A stretch of DNA of 64,000 nucleotides from Acridotheres tristis (GCA_037013685.1 CM072887.1:85766347-85830346), one strand, 5' to 3'; shown: positions 26,701 to 40,391, counted from the first letter of the stretch. Numbers and translations are program-made. The notes: generated by a model from the letters alone, not told the origin.

Positions 26701-29678
26701 GAAGCTTTCAAGTGAGAAAAGAGGTGACCACTGATTCAACGACTTGAATAGTTCCTGACAGTTATGTGCTTCTGTGACTTACAGTGCTTCTGAAATTAGC
26801 TGATTCCCACAACATTTCCATTAAGAAATACCTACAGTTTTTCCAAGATCTGTTATGAACTTCAACCTACTTTTAATTTTTAAACTGAAGCATATTATTA
26901 GTGTGATCATATTCAAAACTTGTATAGGATATGTTCAGAAATCTTTAAGCAACTTATAGGATTCCATATTTAGTTTGGATCGGCCAAAACTGGTTGCAAT
27001 TCTAAGATGTTTTTGTTTGCATTATGGACTCTATATATTTTTTTTAAAAATCAACTAGAATGCTAAACTTAAATTTAATGGTACTCTGTGTGTGGACAAC
27101 TATATGCTGAGTTTCATCTGTCACATCCCAAATCTATGTTAGCATTCAAGTGATCCTTTTCTCTCTGGTATTCTACCAGAGAGCTATTTATTTTACTTTC
27201 CTTCTTAAATTACTATGCCATGCTTTCCCACTGGGTAGTTTCAGTAATAAAATACAACAGATATTGGAAAATTAAATTAAAGTTAACTTTCAAAGGAAGT
27301 CCTCCAAAGCTGGAATGAGTCACATTGCTTATGATACCTGTGGGATATCATTAGATGTGTTTTAAGTGCTTGTATTTTAGGACAATGCTTATTTGATGCT
27401 TTTATCAGCATAAGGCTCACTTTAAAATGAAAAATTTCTAACTACATAACTAAGAAAACACAGAGCTATTGGCTTTTCAAACTCCATCACTCTCTGCCAT
27501 ATTCCCATACCTATTGCGGAAACAAGAATCCTTGTGGACAATGTCAGAAAGTGACTTTGTTACCTGGCACAAGAGATATGAAACTGTGCTAAATGAGGTT
27601 TTCATGCTGTGTAAATTTATCTTGAACAGACAGACTTCTTACCATTTTCTTCATTTTTGTTCAGTAAATAAGGATATTCGGGCCTGTATTTCACTGAAGA
27701 AAAGACAGCAGAAAAAAAATACCAAATATGAATTATGCAAATAGGTAAAATTTAAAATGAACTCTAGAAAATGGAAAAGGACAAAGGAGTGATCAAGAAA
27801 ATTCACAATTTAGAAGTAGCATGAAGCACAATTTTAATTGAAAGTCCTAGAAATAAATATGTCTATTAAATGAATTAACTACCTATACTGTTGACTAAGC
27901 ATATTTAGATTAATTCAGGCTTTTTTGAGAAAAAATAAAGTCGTCTGAGTAAGGAATTAATGGTTCTTTAAAGAAAATCACTGATGACAAAGGGCACATA
28001 ATGAGATATTGGAAAATATATATATATATAAAAATACATATATTGGTACATCTGAAAGAGTAAGATTAAAATTACTTTATTTAAAGAATTCCAAGTTGAA
28101 GGTATTTAAGAATAATTGGATTGGAGAAAGCAAATGGAAATTTGAGCAGCATATACTCCATTTTTTTAGATTATGGGCACACAAATAATTGATTTCTAGT
28201 TAGGTGGGTTTGTTTCTGTATTTTATCTGTAGGAGGTGAATTTCTGTTGTGGGCAAATTTGCAAAGAAACATCTTGATTCAGCGTAAAAAGAGAATTTTT
28301 ACACTTAGCAGAGATTAATTGAAGGTAATTCCAATATTTATTTTATATGCAGTTCTCTTGCACTACATGTAAATAAAAACTTTGGGGTAGGTAGTTTTAT
28401 TCAGTATACAGTGAAAACAAAGACTTGATTTTCAGTTGCTATGTATCATTGACTCATGCTGGGTCATCATTGTCATGCAGTACAAATTTGAATGACTTCT
28501 TTCTTTTCCTCATCATAATTTCACACTGGAGTGCCAGAATGATAGACTCATAATGGGCTCCCTATAGACACATACAGAAATCATTTTGTCATGGTTATCT
28601 CACCTTGTAACAGCACTGAAAGCAGTCGGTCTCCATGGTCTTGCATTAAACTGTCACATCATTGTCAAAATCCTCTGTTTCAGGAAATGGTGACACTACA
28701 TCTTTAGTGCTGTGAAAAATAATGACTTCATTGCCCATACTCAGTGGCTCTGTAAAACCAGATTACTCATTTATTTATATGGGAGGGGAAAACATTTTTC
28801 AATAATAAGCAATCATAGCAATTAAACATTTTCTGTGCTTGTTTAGCCGTCTCAAATTGATCATACCAACATTTTACCACCCCAGCAGTAAATTTTGAAG
28901 CAATGTTTTTTTTTCTTTTGTACTTTGACTTACCCTGATTTTCAAGCCGTTTTAAATATAAGCTAAACAAAATATTTTTACTTGTGATGATTTAATTTCT
29001 CATATTAAATAGAGCTCAGCTACTTCCCTCAGAGATACTTACTTGATTTTTTAACATTTTTTGATATTCATTTTCCAATTTCTTTTTTTCTATTTTTATC
29101 CTATAAAAATCCATATATCCTATCCATAGTTGCACATCAGTTCACTGAAATCTTAGATGGAAGAGAAATTTATTATCCCACCTCTGTAAGACAAAAAATT
29201 ATACTGACTCAAATTGTTTGGCTCTAAGGTCAAATCTTTTTTTATTTAATAAAAACTCTCATTTTAATCATGCGACTAGAAAGCAGCATCTTTCTGTACC
29301 AGAAAAGCATGATAATGAGCTGGACTATCTTTGAGTACTTAGCAAACAAAATAAATTTGATATATTAATGACACATCTAAGAGTGCTAAAGATAAGTATA
29401 TTATCTAGTACGCTCCTTTTTCATTGAAATAAAGCAACATTCTCTGTCAAGGAAAGCCACATTTTTTGAGCCTATCAGAACAACATGTTTGGTGCCAATC
29501 CAGCCATGATCAAGGGCAACATTGCAAATGTCTGTCCCTAGTGAATCTGGGTAATGGGGTTTATTTCAAAACAAAGCAGATGAGAGCTCTACTGTAGTTG
29601 ATTATCCCTCTTACACCCTTTCAGTGCTAGGTCTGCCATTGTTTGATTTTGGGGGTGAATTATTAAAAACCAGTATAA
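23754..29678. other. Intron sequence, nothing recognised
   Basis: AT-rich sequence with a short (TA)n run near 28017-28030. Open frames such as 27469-27744 (+) and 26472-26711 (-) have no family resemblance I can name and no splice-site support. Confidence 0.55.
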
Positions 29679-30494
29679 TGACGGACAAAGACCCTCTAAC
29701 TAATTAAAGTTAGAAACTGGTATGTTTATTCACCGGCAGGCGGCATGGGAGTCACCTCCAAACAAGGTTCTTTGCCATCTATTTATTCCCCAAGATCTTA
29801 CATACAATACATTTGCATAACCCCCCACCTCCCATCCCCATCCCATATTAAAATGAGCCCATTAGTCCTTCACGCGTGCACAGTTCTTCTCTTGAATTTG
29901 GGTCGGTGGTCTCGAAATGGGTCAGTGGTCTCAAAGGATGAAGTCAGGAGAGTCTTCATCAGGTCTTGGTGACCCTCTGGCACGATCCAAGGCTTCATGC
30001 TTCGTGATTAACGTTTCACTTATTTACGTTCTTCTATACGCAGGCTCATAATAGCAGAGAATTATACCAATTAGCTCTAGCTTAAGCATCTAGTAATCAT
30101 TAACCATTTGCCTACCTAATTTACATCTTGATCATGGAAATTGCTTCTTACTCTTAGCAAAAATCTTAACTCTTTAAAACCATGATTCATGGGAAGATCA
30201 GGCAGAAAGGCACAGTGCTTCATCCTGAACTGCTGCTCAGTCATCAGTCTTGAGCATTACCAACCACAGTCCCTGTGCATACCCTGGCTTCTTTTACCCC
30301 CACACATCTCTCTGATCTCCAGGCTCCTGCCACACTTCCAAGATCTTTCTTCCAGCCGAGATCTGCAACTTATATCTTATCACCCCTCTACTCTAAAACA
30401 CCACTTCTTGTTTGCAGTAGCTACTGTTGTGCAGCACCAACACTCTCTGAAAGCTTGGACTGCCCTCCCCTCCACAGTTTTCTCAGCCTAACCA
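29679..30494 (-). mobile_element. Probable solo LTR, 816 bp
   Basis: A block richer in GC than its flanks, bounded by TG (29679) and CA (30494), with near-matching 5-bp flanks TATAA (29674-29678) and TATTA (30495-30499). In the minus sense a polyadenylation signal AATAAA lies at 29725-29730, about 46 bp from the 3' end, as expected for an R-U5 end. No internal retroviral coding sequence flanks it. The terminal assignment is mine by inspection, and one flank mismatch leaves doubt. Open frames inside (30189-30511) are not genes. Confidence 0.55.
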
Positions 30495-30499
30495 TATTA

Positions 30500-32190
30500 T
30501 TAAATGGATGATGCTTTCTCTCTCATGGTATCTCAGCTGGAAGATTCAAGACATGCAACTTTTATTTAGCCATAATGTTATCAAAGTTTACAATAAGGCC
30601 ACATGATGAGTGCAGCTAAGAAGTTGGAGGCTTCTGCTCGAGTCTACCCACACCCAAATCCCCAATTACCTACTGTCTGCTAGCATTTATGATTTAAGCT
30701 TTTTATTTTTTTCCCCCTCTGATAGTTGCACTAAGGATTTCTATTTTGTTGAATTGTTAGCAAATTTCAGGGATGTAAATTCAACCAGTTTCACTAGGAT
30801 TCATACTCAGCAACTTTGACTCATAAATTATGGAAAATTGGGGAGCTTCCATTACTTCTTTACATGGTAGAATTAATGCAGAATTTGCCAGCAAGAGCCA
30901 AAAATTAGCATTCAACTTAGTTCAAATGCTACATGCTCTGAACTATTTGTCATTTAGATTTAAGGTTAATCTTCAGAATATCTGTAAACTTATGTTTGGG
31001 TTACTAGTGTAAAATTTTGTCCTTCATAGTTTGCTTTTAAGGAGAGCTAATTTAAATAGACTTAGGAATCTAAGGATGTGTGAATTCATTAATGGACTGT
31101 TGAATTATTTAAAATAAATTAACAATGCTCCATGTCCCCTGAGATACTTATCTGGAAAAAAAATACATCCATGTTGTGCATCTGCTGGGCAATGAGAATG
31201 TCACAGTTTCTTGCATGAGAATTTTACTCTCTTTGACAGAAAAGTGCCCATCTGGTTATTAGAGTCCAGATGCACTATTATTATGTCTAATACTATTTGT
31301 CCATTCTATTTCTTTTGCAGTGAATTGATAAAGAATATTTTATATTGATGTCAATTTAAAATCTTTTAAAAATTGTGTAAGACATCTGTACAAAAAAAAG
31401 AGAACAACAATAAGAAAGGAAAGCAGATACCCAAATGAGAGAATGACAAGTAAAAACATCTTAAATCCTTTTATATTGCCTCTAATGTCTTTTCACCAAG
31501 GCAAATTTTGAGTATATAAATGTGTTCTATTTTTTCCAGCTGCTTCCACAATTTCATATCTTTTCCTTATATTTGAGCTATAAATCTTGCTATTCTTTTC
31601 ACTTGAGCTGTAAGTCCTGAAGATCACAAATGTAAGGAGACATTCCTCAGGCCTAGAAACACAAATGAAACAATAGTAGTCCCTGTGCTACCTGTGGCAA
31701 GAGGTATGTTTAGCATCTTTCTTGGAACAGAGCTCTTTGTCCTGTCATGGCAAGTTTTTATTTGGAAGGTATCCAGACGCTGTTCCTATGCCCTTTGTTT
31801 TGATGTGGCTTTATAAATTTGTCTGCTATAATGACATCCTCTCAAAAAGACAGATACTAATGGTAAAAGAAAAAAAATGGGAAAGAAACAAGGGGCGTGG
31901 TTTTTTACAGGAATGGAAGAAACCACACTGATACTTTTCATCTTTAAACAAAAATTTCATGGGGCATTTCATGGCAAATTAGAATAAGTTGAAAGAAAAG
32001 CCTGGGAGCTCTGTTATGCATAAGTAAAATCAGCAAGCTTCAGCTTGCACAGTTTTTATAAAATCATCCTATCAGAGGATATGGTTTTCTATTCAGGCCC
32101 ACTGTATGGTTTGTGTGACACCTCCGAACTGCAAGTCTGTCTTTATTTTTCTCTGCAAGGGCAAATCATACAGATCATACAGGTGTGGGG
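30500..32190. other. Intron sequence, nothing recognised
   Basis: AT-rich sequence with scattered short open frames of no recognisable type. Confidence 0.55.
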
Positions 32191-32334
32191 TTCTTTTTTT
32201 TTTTTTTTTTGTTTTGTTCTGTTTTGTTTTGTTTTGTTTGGTTTTGCTTTGGGTTTTTTTTTTTTTTTGTTTTTTGGTTGGTTGGTTGGTTTTTGGTTTT
32301 TTGGTTTTTTGTTTTTTAGTTTGTTTTGCTTTTT
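32191..32334 (+). repeat. T-rich (TTTTG)n / (GGTT)n simple repeat
   Basis: An 18-T run, then (TTTTG) units, another T run, then GGTTGGTTGGTTGG and TTTTTTGG units. The Phe-rich open frames at 32045-32341 and 32106-32336 are translations of this tract. Confidence 0.9.
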
Positions 32335-33731
32335 AAAATAATGGAATACACGTACTCTCTGCTTTATGTTTGTTCTTAATTCCTATTGAAATTTGTTCAG
32401 CAGTCTTCAACCAGCTGTCAAGAAAGCTTTATCTCCTGTACAAATAATTCCAACACTTGTACAAGATAATTTCAGTATGCCTACTCTCTCTTTGTTCTGA
32501 AATTTTCTGTTTTTTTTTTTATACTGGGCTCAGACAACTGAGGGTTCAAAAAATAAAAATATTAGATGAAACCCTATTATAGATGCAGGCTGGTTTGCAG
32601 AAGACAAGATAACTAAATTATGGGTATCCCCCTTCTCTTCTTCACCCCATGGAGATAGTAATGGCTTAACCTTGATTGGCCAGATGTAATACAAATCATC
32701 TATATGCAGATTTAAAACACTGAAACATCTGGTACATGAGATTTTTTTCTTTAAATCTTCTAGAGTAATCTAGGTCAGTGGAATTTCATAAAAGCCTAAC
32801 AGTTTACTGTATTGTATCTCCTGCATGACTTTATTATTTCCTTCTTAATACTTGAATGCACATAGTATGCATATACCCACAAACTATATTAAAAGAGTGA
32901 TTAAGATTTCAGTATCTGGAAAAGCCAGAATTAATGTTGCCAGTGTGATTTCCTGTACTGCCTCTGTTTCTCTCTGTATAAATGCATTATAATCAGGAGC
33001 TGAATAATTTCTTTTTGCTTACATTATGCTATTTCTGTACATGTACTTCAATACTCCTACATGTCAGTTAAATTCCAGAATACTGTGAGTGTCTTCTATT
33101 TAGATGATTAGTAAAAATATTAGGTTAAGTGGTAGTAACTCTTTTCTCTTCTTTTTTTTTGCTGGATTTTAACTGCTGAGGAGACTTCTTTATTAATAAT
33201 AATATTAAGTACACTGGTAGTTCAATCATAAATGTAATTTTGGTTTTTTTGGGAAATTTTTTAAATCACATTCAGGCTACTAATATGTGTACTTAATATA
33301 AAGCTGGCATGTTATAAAAAAATTTTATGAAAATAATTTAATATCCTCCCTTTAATTTTAAATGCTATTACAATTCATATATGCAAATTTAAGAAGCTCA
33401 TGAGAATGATGAGTACTTCTATAACAACCTCTAATGCATGTGTGTACTGGTAAAATCTCACTGTTGATGTTTTCTACTATGTAAATTAAATTTATTTGTG
33501 CTAATATCACTTTATACCTGTGATACTTATTCTTTAACTTAAATAGTTGTTTACATTTTCTGGCGATTTTTCCCATTGAAAAAGTTAACAGAAACACTCA
33601 CATCTCTTTCCAGCCTACATTTTGCTACACCAGACAAACTGGAATTTCTGAGTCCTCTGTTCTGTGACAGGCTTTCAGTTTCCCGGGTCATTCTGCCAGC
33701 CTGCTTTACAGGCTTTGTTTTTCTGTTATAT
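32335..33731. other. Intron sequence, nothing recognised
   Basis: AT-rich, non-coding. Confidence 0.55.
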
Positions 33732-34085
33732 AACCATAGAACAACCCAGTTGGAAAGGGACCTCAGAAGATCACTTTGTCCAGCCTTTGATTAGAAACAG
33801 AGCCTAGGTGACAGTGCCCAGCACCAGCACCCTGTCCAATCGTCTCTTGAAATCCTCAGTGATAGTAAACCTACCATGTCCCTTGGGAGGTTGTCCCAGT
33901 GAATGTTCTTACTGTAAGACACATCTTCCTTACATCTTCTTGAAAAAATAGTTCTTTTCTCTAATGAGACGCTTCCTTTTGTTTTGCCAATATGTATTTG
34001 AAATAGAAAATGCTGTGACATTTGTCTGCCTAAAATCCAACCAGCTCTGGGGACTGAGATGCTGTTTGACCTCGGAGAAGACTTT
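33732..34085 (-). mobile_element. Old CR1 LINE 3' fragment
   Basis: Reverse complement of a diverged CR1 end: CCATAGAACAACCCAGTTGG, AAAGGGACCTCAGAAGATCA, GTCCAGCCTTTGATTAGAAA and TTGGGAGGTTGTCCCAGTG, followed by a weaker match extending to about 34085. More diverged than the copy at 19971. Confidence 0.75.
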
Positions 34086-37000
34086 TAATAAAGTAATGAT
34101 CTTCCTTTGGAAAAAAGACAAAAAAGATGTGATCTCAACAAGTAGAGTTCACTCATCATTACTTGAAGTGTAGAGAGTTCGGTTTCCCAATTCACCTTAT
34201 TTTTCAATGCATAACCTGTGTGCAAGAGTCTCACATATAATCTACTGTAGTAACTGGTTAAACTTGACATTTTAAGAATTGAGACTTTAAATACTGCAAT
34301 TTAAAATATTGTTCAGTTTTATGCTTTCATCCTTTAAAAATGTGTAGGAGTCTTACCACTATATAAAATTATTACTTTGATGTAGAGTGTCTGAATTCAA
34401 ACTCCTAGATGATCCTAGACCACATTTGTATTGGCAAAATTTAATACAAGCTAATAGAGTCATACAAAAGTTACACATATGTTGTTTCATTTCTATAAAT
34501 ACATGTATTATTAAAAGCAAAATTTAATAGCAAAGATTTCTTGCCATTAGTGAATAAGGATTAGATCCAGTCGATTTAAGCATCCAGGGAGGATGTGTCC
34601 CACTTTTCTGACATATTCATAATGCAGATTCCCTTTTTTTTTCATTGAAGACTTTCTGCTAAGAATGAAAATGTAGAGTCATAATTCTCAGGCAAATATA
34701 AATATTAGAAACTTATATTCATTTCATATTTCTGTTGAAACGACTGATTTTTGGAGATTTGACATAGAGTTTCCATAATTATTTATGACACGCGGAAAAT
34801 ATTTTTCCTTATATGATTTATTCCTTAATAGTAAGCAACAGGAAAAAAATAATGTTGAGGCTTTGACATATGAAATATGTTTATGAGTCAGAAAACTACA
34901 TATATATTTTAATAGAATATCTACAACTCTATGAAAATTACTCTATTTTTAAAACAACTTAGTATATGTAAAGGAGTCTTGCAAACAATGCTGCTTTTAC
35001 AAAATTACTTCCCAGTAAATCTTATTACTTTTCTTGGCTGTTTATGTTTTATCTTTTATCTTACATTTATATTAGAAAAAGAAACTATGGCTAGTGCCAG
35101 TGGAAATAAAGATCTCACCCTAATCTGAGGAGGAAGCCCAAATAAAAAGCTATAAATCCTGAAAATATTTACTGCAGTGTAAGTGTGTGTTGACAATAAA
35201 TAATGTAATTATATCCTTAGTAAATAATTATATGTTTTTCTAGTTTTGACCCCAGAAACTCTAGATTATACCACAAATACTATCAATATATTTTTACATA
35301 AAGGTTCCCATAAATGTTTTCTCAACGGTTTGGAAGGATTTATATATGGGACACATGCCTTTCATTTGACTACATGGAAATATTTATTCAGGATTAGGTG
35401 TCTCTCTGATATCACTTATCATTGGCTAATGGAGAGAGAAGCTGGATAGATGAAGGAATGGAATTTTTTCCTGGTTCATAGAGCCCTGTGTTGGCTCTGC
35501 CAAAGTCACCTTATGAGATCAGAGGGTAGAGCACAAAGGTTTGGAGCACTCATAGAGAGACATTTATTTTCCTATTTTCAAATGTTTCGAATTAATTAAC
35601 TTGTATCATATAAAAAATGTAGAAAAATTATATTTTAATTGAATAATATCTTCTATTTTGTTGCTTAACAATGTTATTATTTCACAAGAAATTAAGTATG
35701 AATACACAGATTATAATGCAGCTAAAAGCATTCCTTAACCCATTCTTGATTTTAAAATAATGCAAATGAAGCTTATTTTCCCTTCTCTTCTTTCAGCCTA
35801 TTAAGTGAGTTATTTAATGTTTGTGAAAGAAGTGCCTTTTGTTGGCATGTTGATCAGCAAGAAATAAACATAATCAAAGTATATTATATTATATGTGAAT
35901 AATTCTACTTCAGCAGAAACAATTTAAAATAAATACAAACTACATTTATATTGTTTTCTGTCTGCAGGATATATTAAAAATGTGACAAGAAGAAATAAAA
36001 TTCTATCAATATGTTTTCCTCTTAGCTCTTTCAGAGTGGATAATTGACACAGTATGCACCAAATTCTATTAAGGACAGATTCTAGTTATGCCTTTTATTT
36101 CTTCCCTTCCAATCCATAAACTTACAAAACAGCGACGAAGTAAACTGTGTGATGAAAAACTTTACAAATTATCTTTTACTACCTGCAGCTCTGTGTTTGC
36201 CCCTGTGATAGTTCCCCTTGCCTGCTAGTCCTGCTGTAACACAAATCCCCAGAATGTCAATGCCGGATATTTACATTGCTCCTGAGGAAGGGTGAGGTGA
36301 CCATGACTCGTCCCAGGGAGCTGCTGCAGCATCACTGCCAGACACGCAGAGAGCTGGGGGCTCACCAGACACTGCCCAGATTCATACTGGTTCACACGGT
36401 AGGATCAAAATGTGGCGATTTCTTCTGACCCTGAAATGACCTGAAATTATTCTGAAATGGCAGCAGTAGTTCCAAAAACATTTTAACGCTATCAGCAAAA
36501 CCTATAAAAATGCTAAGTATTTATTTCAAAAATGACCCAATATGCTTTGCAGCAGCTCCTCTAAGAAGCTGTCTACAAGGTGATGTTTTCCAAACATAAT
36601 TTATGCATAGACATAAACGCTTAAAAAAAAAAAAAAAAAGAACAGCTTGAAAAAGTATTTTTTTCCATGTTGAAGAATGAGGTGCTATTCTCTGTCCTTC
36701 TGTACTTGTTAATTTTCTGTCTTTTTCACGAAAAAAACACAAAACAAATCTTATTTAGGCCAGATTTCAGATACTTAAGCTTCCAACCTGAATTAGTTCC
36801 CAACTAGGTAGCTAGTTCTCAGTTATAGGTGTTAGGTGCTAACATTTTCAAAAGAACGTAACTTTTAGAAAACACTTATAACTTGTTAAAAAAATTTTAA
36901 AAATCATGTGTAACAGGTAATTAGAGTAAGTTGTAAGCTATGCCTAACGACTTTTGTTTTCATAAAGGTCATAATGCTCTAAGCCACAGGCAAAAAGTAT

Positions 37001-37583
37001 TTTTCCTGCAGTTTTTTAATACACTCACATGAGAAACAGCATTTTATTATTCTCTGAATTTTATATTAAGTATGAGCTCATTTCATTGGTGTGAGTAATT
37101 TTCTAAACCCCTCAAAGTTTCTTTGATATTGAAAACAAATTAAAAATATGAATATTAAAATAAAATGTACAGGTCTTGATTCACATTATATGTCTCCCTG
37201 TGTTCCTCTCCTGACAGGACCCTCTTGCAGCCCCCACTGCTGGTGCTGTGGCACCTGTGCCCTGTATGGTGTCTCAAAGTACCTGGAAGAAATGACAAAA
37301 CTGAGCTACTCTTTCCTTATGCAATTTTAATTAGCTTTCAGATTTTTGTTCTAGTGATGTGCACTTTCTTTCCTTTGGAAACAACCCCGACAGCCGTATG
37401 TGCCATAACTGAGCCGTGCACTTCCCATGTCCTGACACCTGACTCGTGCAGTGCAGCTTTGCTGTGCCTCAGTATATTGGTACTCTGTGTTTTGTTACCC
37501 TCCACAGCAATAAGAACACCACAGTGGAGAGAATATAATCTGGGTACTCTTTGTCATATCGATATGGCAAAATTTAAAAAAAG
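34086..37583. other. Intron sequence with an unexplained GC-rich patch
   Basis: AT-rich, with a poly-A run at about 36623-36639 and an unidentified GC-rich patch at about 36180-36420. A GC-richer stretch at 37195-37460 has open frames (37148-37330 and 37225-37647), but the latter runs into a CR1 and has no domain. Confidence 0.5.
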
Positions 37584-37684
37584 GATTGAGCAACTTGGTT
37601 TAGTGGAAGGTGTCCCTGCCCCTGGCAGAGGGCTTGGAACTAGTTAATCTTTAAGGCCAGTCCAACCCAAAACGTTCTGTGATT
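37584..37684 (+). mobile_element. CR1 LINE terminal fragment
   Basis: GAGCAACTTGGTTTAGTGGA, GGTGTCCCTGCCCCTGGCAG and CTTTAAGGCCAGTCCAACCC, ending near GTTCTGTGATTA, match a CR1 3' end. It lies about 350 bp upstream of the first EGF exon. Confidence 0.85.
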
Positions 37685-38035
37685 ACATCACAAAAATACT
37701 AAAATTACTCTAATACAAGAAAAACACTTGAAAATCTCTACCTTGTTTTCGTACAGCTATGAATGTCTTCTTGCATTCTGGAAGCATTTCCTACTTGATT
37801 CGTTGCTTTATTCCATCAATAACGATGCATTTGTAATATCGAATAAGAAATGAATAAAAATTAACTTTTTGTAAATGAAATACAGAAAATCTGACTTAAG
37901 GTTTCCTTTTCCAGGGAAATATGGATCATAAGACCTCTGGGTTTTAGTTAAAGAATACCATTTGAAATACATGCTTCATGCTAACAGCATGCATAATGAC
38001 AAAGAAAATCAAAACTTATCTTACTTTATTTGCAG

Positions 38036-38149
38036 GTTTTTCAGGCCAGTACTGTGAAGCAGAAAGAAATGAGTGTGATTCAGCTCCCTGCTTGAATGGT
38101 GCTGTTTGTCAGAATTATGTCAACAGCTATGATTGTTTTTGCCCTGAAG
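38036..38149 (+). CDS. EYS: EGF-like exon (first of three), probable EYS
   Basis: This 114-nt exon encodes 38 codons. It is preceded by a pyrimidine-rich TTTGCAG acceptor and followed by a perfect GTAAGT donor at 38150. Both boundaries are phase 1, with a Gly codon split at each end. The peptide starts with the tail of a preceding EGF repeat (F-S-G-Q-Y-C, its sixth Cys), then gives C1-C5 of the next: ECDSAPC, LNGAVC, QNYVNSYDC, FC, PEG. C1-D-S-A-P-C2 fits the O-glucosylation consensus C-x-S-x-P-C, and C-Q-N-x4-Y-x-C fits the Asp/Asn beta-hydroxylation pattern. The calcium-binding start is degenerate (E-R-N-E instead of D/N-x-D/N-E). An apparent open frame from 37978 to 38187 is intron read-through at both ends, so its ATG is not a start. 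EGF identity is certain. EYS is inferred from consecutive phase-1 EGF exons with giant introns; CRB-, Notch- or cubilin-like genes are alternatives. Confidence 0.9.
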
Positions 38150-40391
38150 GTAAGTTGTTTAAAATAATTTATTTTTATTATCTTTGACAATTTTCAAAAC
38201 TGCCTGCAGTTTGCAAAACATCTTCTTGACAGCCTTCAAAGCCATTGTTGAAACTTCCTTTCTATAAAAGTTCATTCCTTTCCACAGTCTTGTTGGCATC
38301 TTTGTCTACCAACGTGTCTACCGAAACAACCATGATCATTAAGATTAAAGGCAGATTAAGAATGGAGACCTTTTTTTCAGACAGAACATAATGATTTTAG
38401 CCAAGTTTGAAGCAGTAGAGAGAACACAAATGAGGAGTACATGAATTCCATGGAAAATATCATCAATAAGCTTACAAAAAATATTTTTACCTTCCTTATT
38501 AATGTACAGATTTCTGACGGATCATAGCAAGCTACAATTACCATAATGACTTTAATAAGCCATCATTAAGAAAATCTATTAGAATTTTCACAGACAAAAA
38601 TAATATAATTTTCTGCACTTGTAATCTGTTTCTTTAAAACTGCATATTGCTCATTGTTATCAGTATTGTATGAAAAAAATTTAGTGATTTCATTAAAAAA
38701 TCAGTCAAAGAAAATCTAAAATGTTTTAAAATATTAAAAATTAGTTTGTTTCTGAAATGCTTCCACAAATGTGTTTATTATGAATATTTTGAAATGGAAT
38801 TTTAGTTAAAAATAAAGCCAAGGTTTTAATTTATAACCTGGCATGCTCTATGCTTTAATTATTTTTTATTTTAATCTTCAAATGCTACTATTTTCTATAT
38901 ATGGAATCATGTTATCTCATTTCAGAGCTGACAATTTCAGGTATGTATGCATTAATACAGGCATTCCAGTGGTGATAACTTCAGAGACTCATCAGAAGAG
39001 ATGAAATTTCCACAAATAATTCTCATAAGTACAGCCTCTGTCATTAGTTAGCTTAAATTAGAAGCCAAGACAGATATTGGAAGGTAGATGTAAATTAACC
39101 TTGGTAAAGATAATTTTGCTGTTTAAGCCTGCCTGACCAGCTTCTACAAAAATAAATCTTGGCATCCACATTCCTAATTTTGTGGCTTACGTGTTACCTG
39201 TGATACATGGGTCTGATTAAACTTAAAATGCAAATAAGAACTGTTATTTTATACATTATTAATGAATTAAGGATAATTCTAAAGTTTTATGGCTTAAGGA
39301 TCAGTGGAAATTGGTTCCCTGGTCAGTTTGAGAAATTATAGGAATATGGCTTGCACTGAGGGTACCAATAGCTTAGCATTAGTCATGGTCTTCCTGCAGC
39401 CATGGCCTGTGACAGCACTAATGACACTCATTTTGTAGCATGACCATGAATTAGAATACATTTACAAGAGCATGAAATGTCATATAGTGGAGAGGAGATT
39501 TTCTAGCAATTTCAACTATAAAAAGCACTCTTGGACCTCTGAGTTTGCTGAAAGTCGTTGTGACACAAGAAACTGGGGCTGTTTAGTCTGGAGAAGAGGA
39601 GGCTCAGGGGAACCTCACTGCCCTCCACAACTACCTGAAAGGAGGTTTTATTGAAGTGGGGTCTGCCTCTTCTGCCCTGTCTCTACTGAAAGGATGAGAG
39701 GAAATGGCCCGTAATTGTGTCAGGGGAGGTTCAGATTAGATATTAATAGCTAAGAAAAAAAATCACTGAAAGAGTGGTTAGACCCTGGAATAATTGCCCA
39801 TAGTGGAGGTAGTGAAGTCACCATCTCTGGAAGTGTTCTAGAGGTGTCTGGATGTGTCACTTGGGGAGATGGTTCAGGTGTGATTGTGGTGATGCTGGGT
39901 TGTCAGTGGGACTGGATGATCTGGAAAGCCTTTTGCAACCTTGATAATTCTGGGGTTCTGTAAAACAAAGAAAAAGTAGAAAAGCAGCTATTTGAGAACA
40001 TATTTTAAAAGAGATTTTAAGAGTTGATTTTTATTTTGACAGCAGATGTCCAAATCCCAGCTTCACTTCATCTGTAATGTTGTCAAAATGGCAGCAGATG
40101 CCTAAATTCTTGTCTCTGCTAAACTAAAAGTTGAACTAGATTAATGAACGTACTGAATCCTAAAAATGTGCTTTCGTTCATTGACTCCTTTTAAAGTACA
40201 TTTGATGGGAAAAAATGCATTTTTCTATTAATGATAGAGCAGAAGAAACTTTTAGAATGATCTTTTCATAAGAATTCAACATCATTTTTTACAAGAGTAA
40301 ATTGAAAACAAGGGACCTAAAGACATTGCTTTAGAAAAATAAGGCACTGATATAACTGAATAATGCATAGTTCTTTGGTTTTATTTCCAAG
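38150..40391 (+). other. Intron between first and second EGF exons (2,242 bp, phase 1)
   Basis: Starts with GTAAGT and ends with TTTCCAAG. The only recognised content is a CR1 fragment at 39566-39962; the rest is AT-rich and unremarkable. Confidence 0.85.
39566..39962 (+). mobile_element. CR1 LINE 3' fragment
   Basis: Begins with CACAAGAAACTGGGGCTGTT and TAGTCTGGAGAAGAGGAGGC, continues through CATCTCTGGAAGTGTTCTAG and GACTGGATGATCTGGAAAGC, and ends at TTCTGGGGTTCTGT. About 400 bp, same strand as the host gene. Its left end contributes the last part of a meaningless open frame at 39472-39654. Confidence 0.88.

Noticed and set aside
32045..32341. Phe/Trp/Gly-rich hydrophobic ORFs
   Set aside because: Translation of the T/G simple repeat.
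37978..38187. Complete 69-codon ORF with its own ATG around the first EGF exon
   Set aside because: The EGF homology covers only 38036-38149 and is bounded by consensus splice sites; the ATG and the C-terminal tail are intron sequence.
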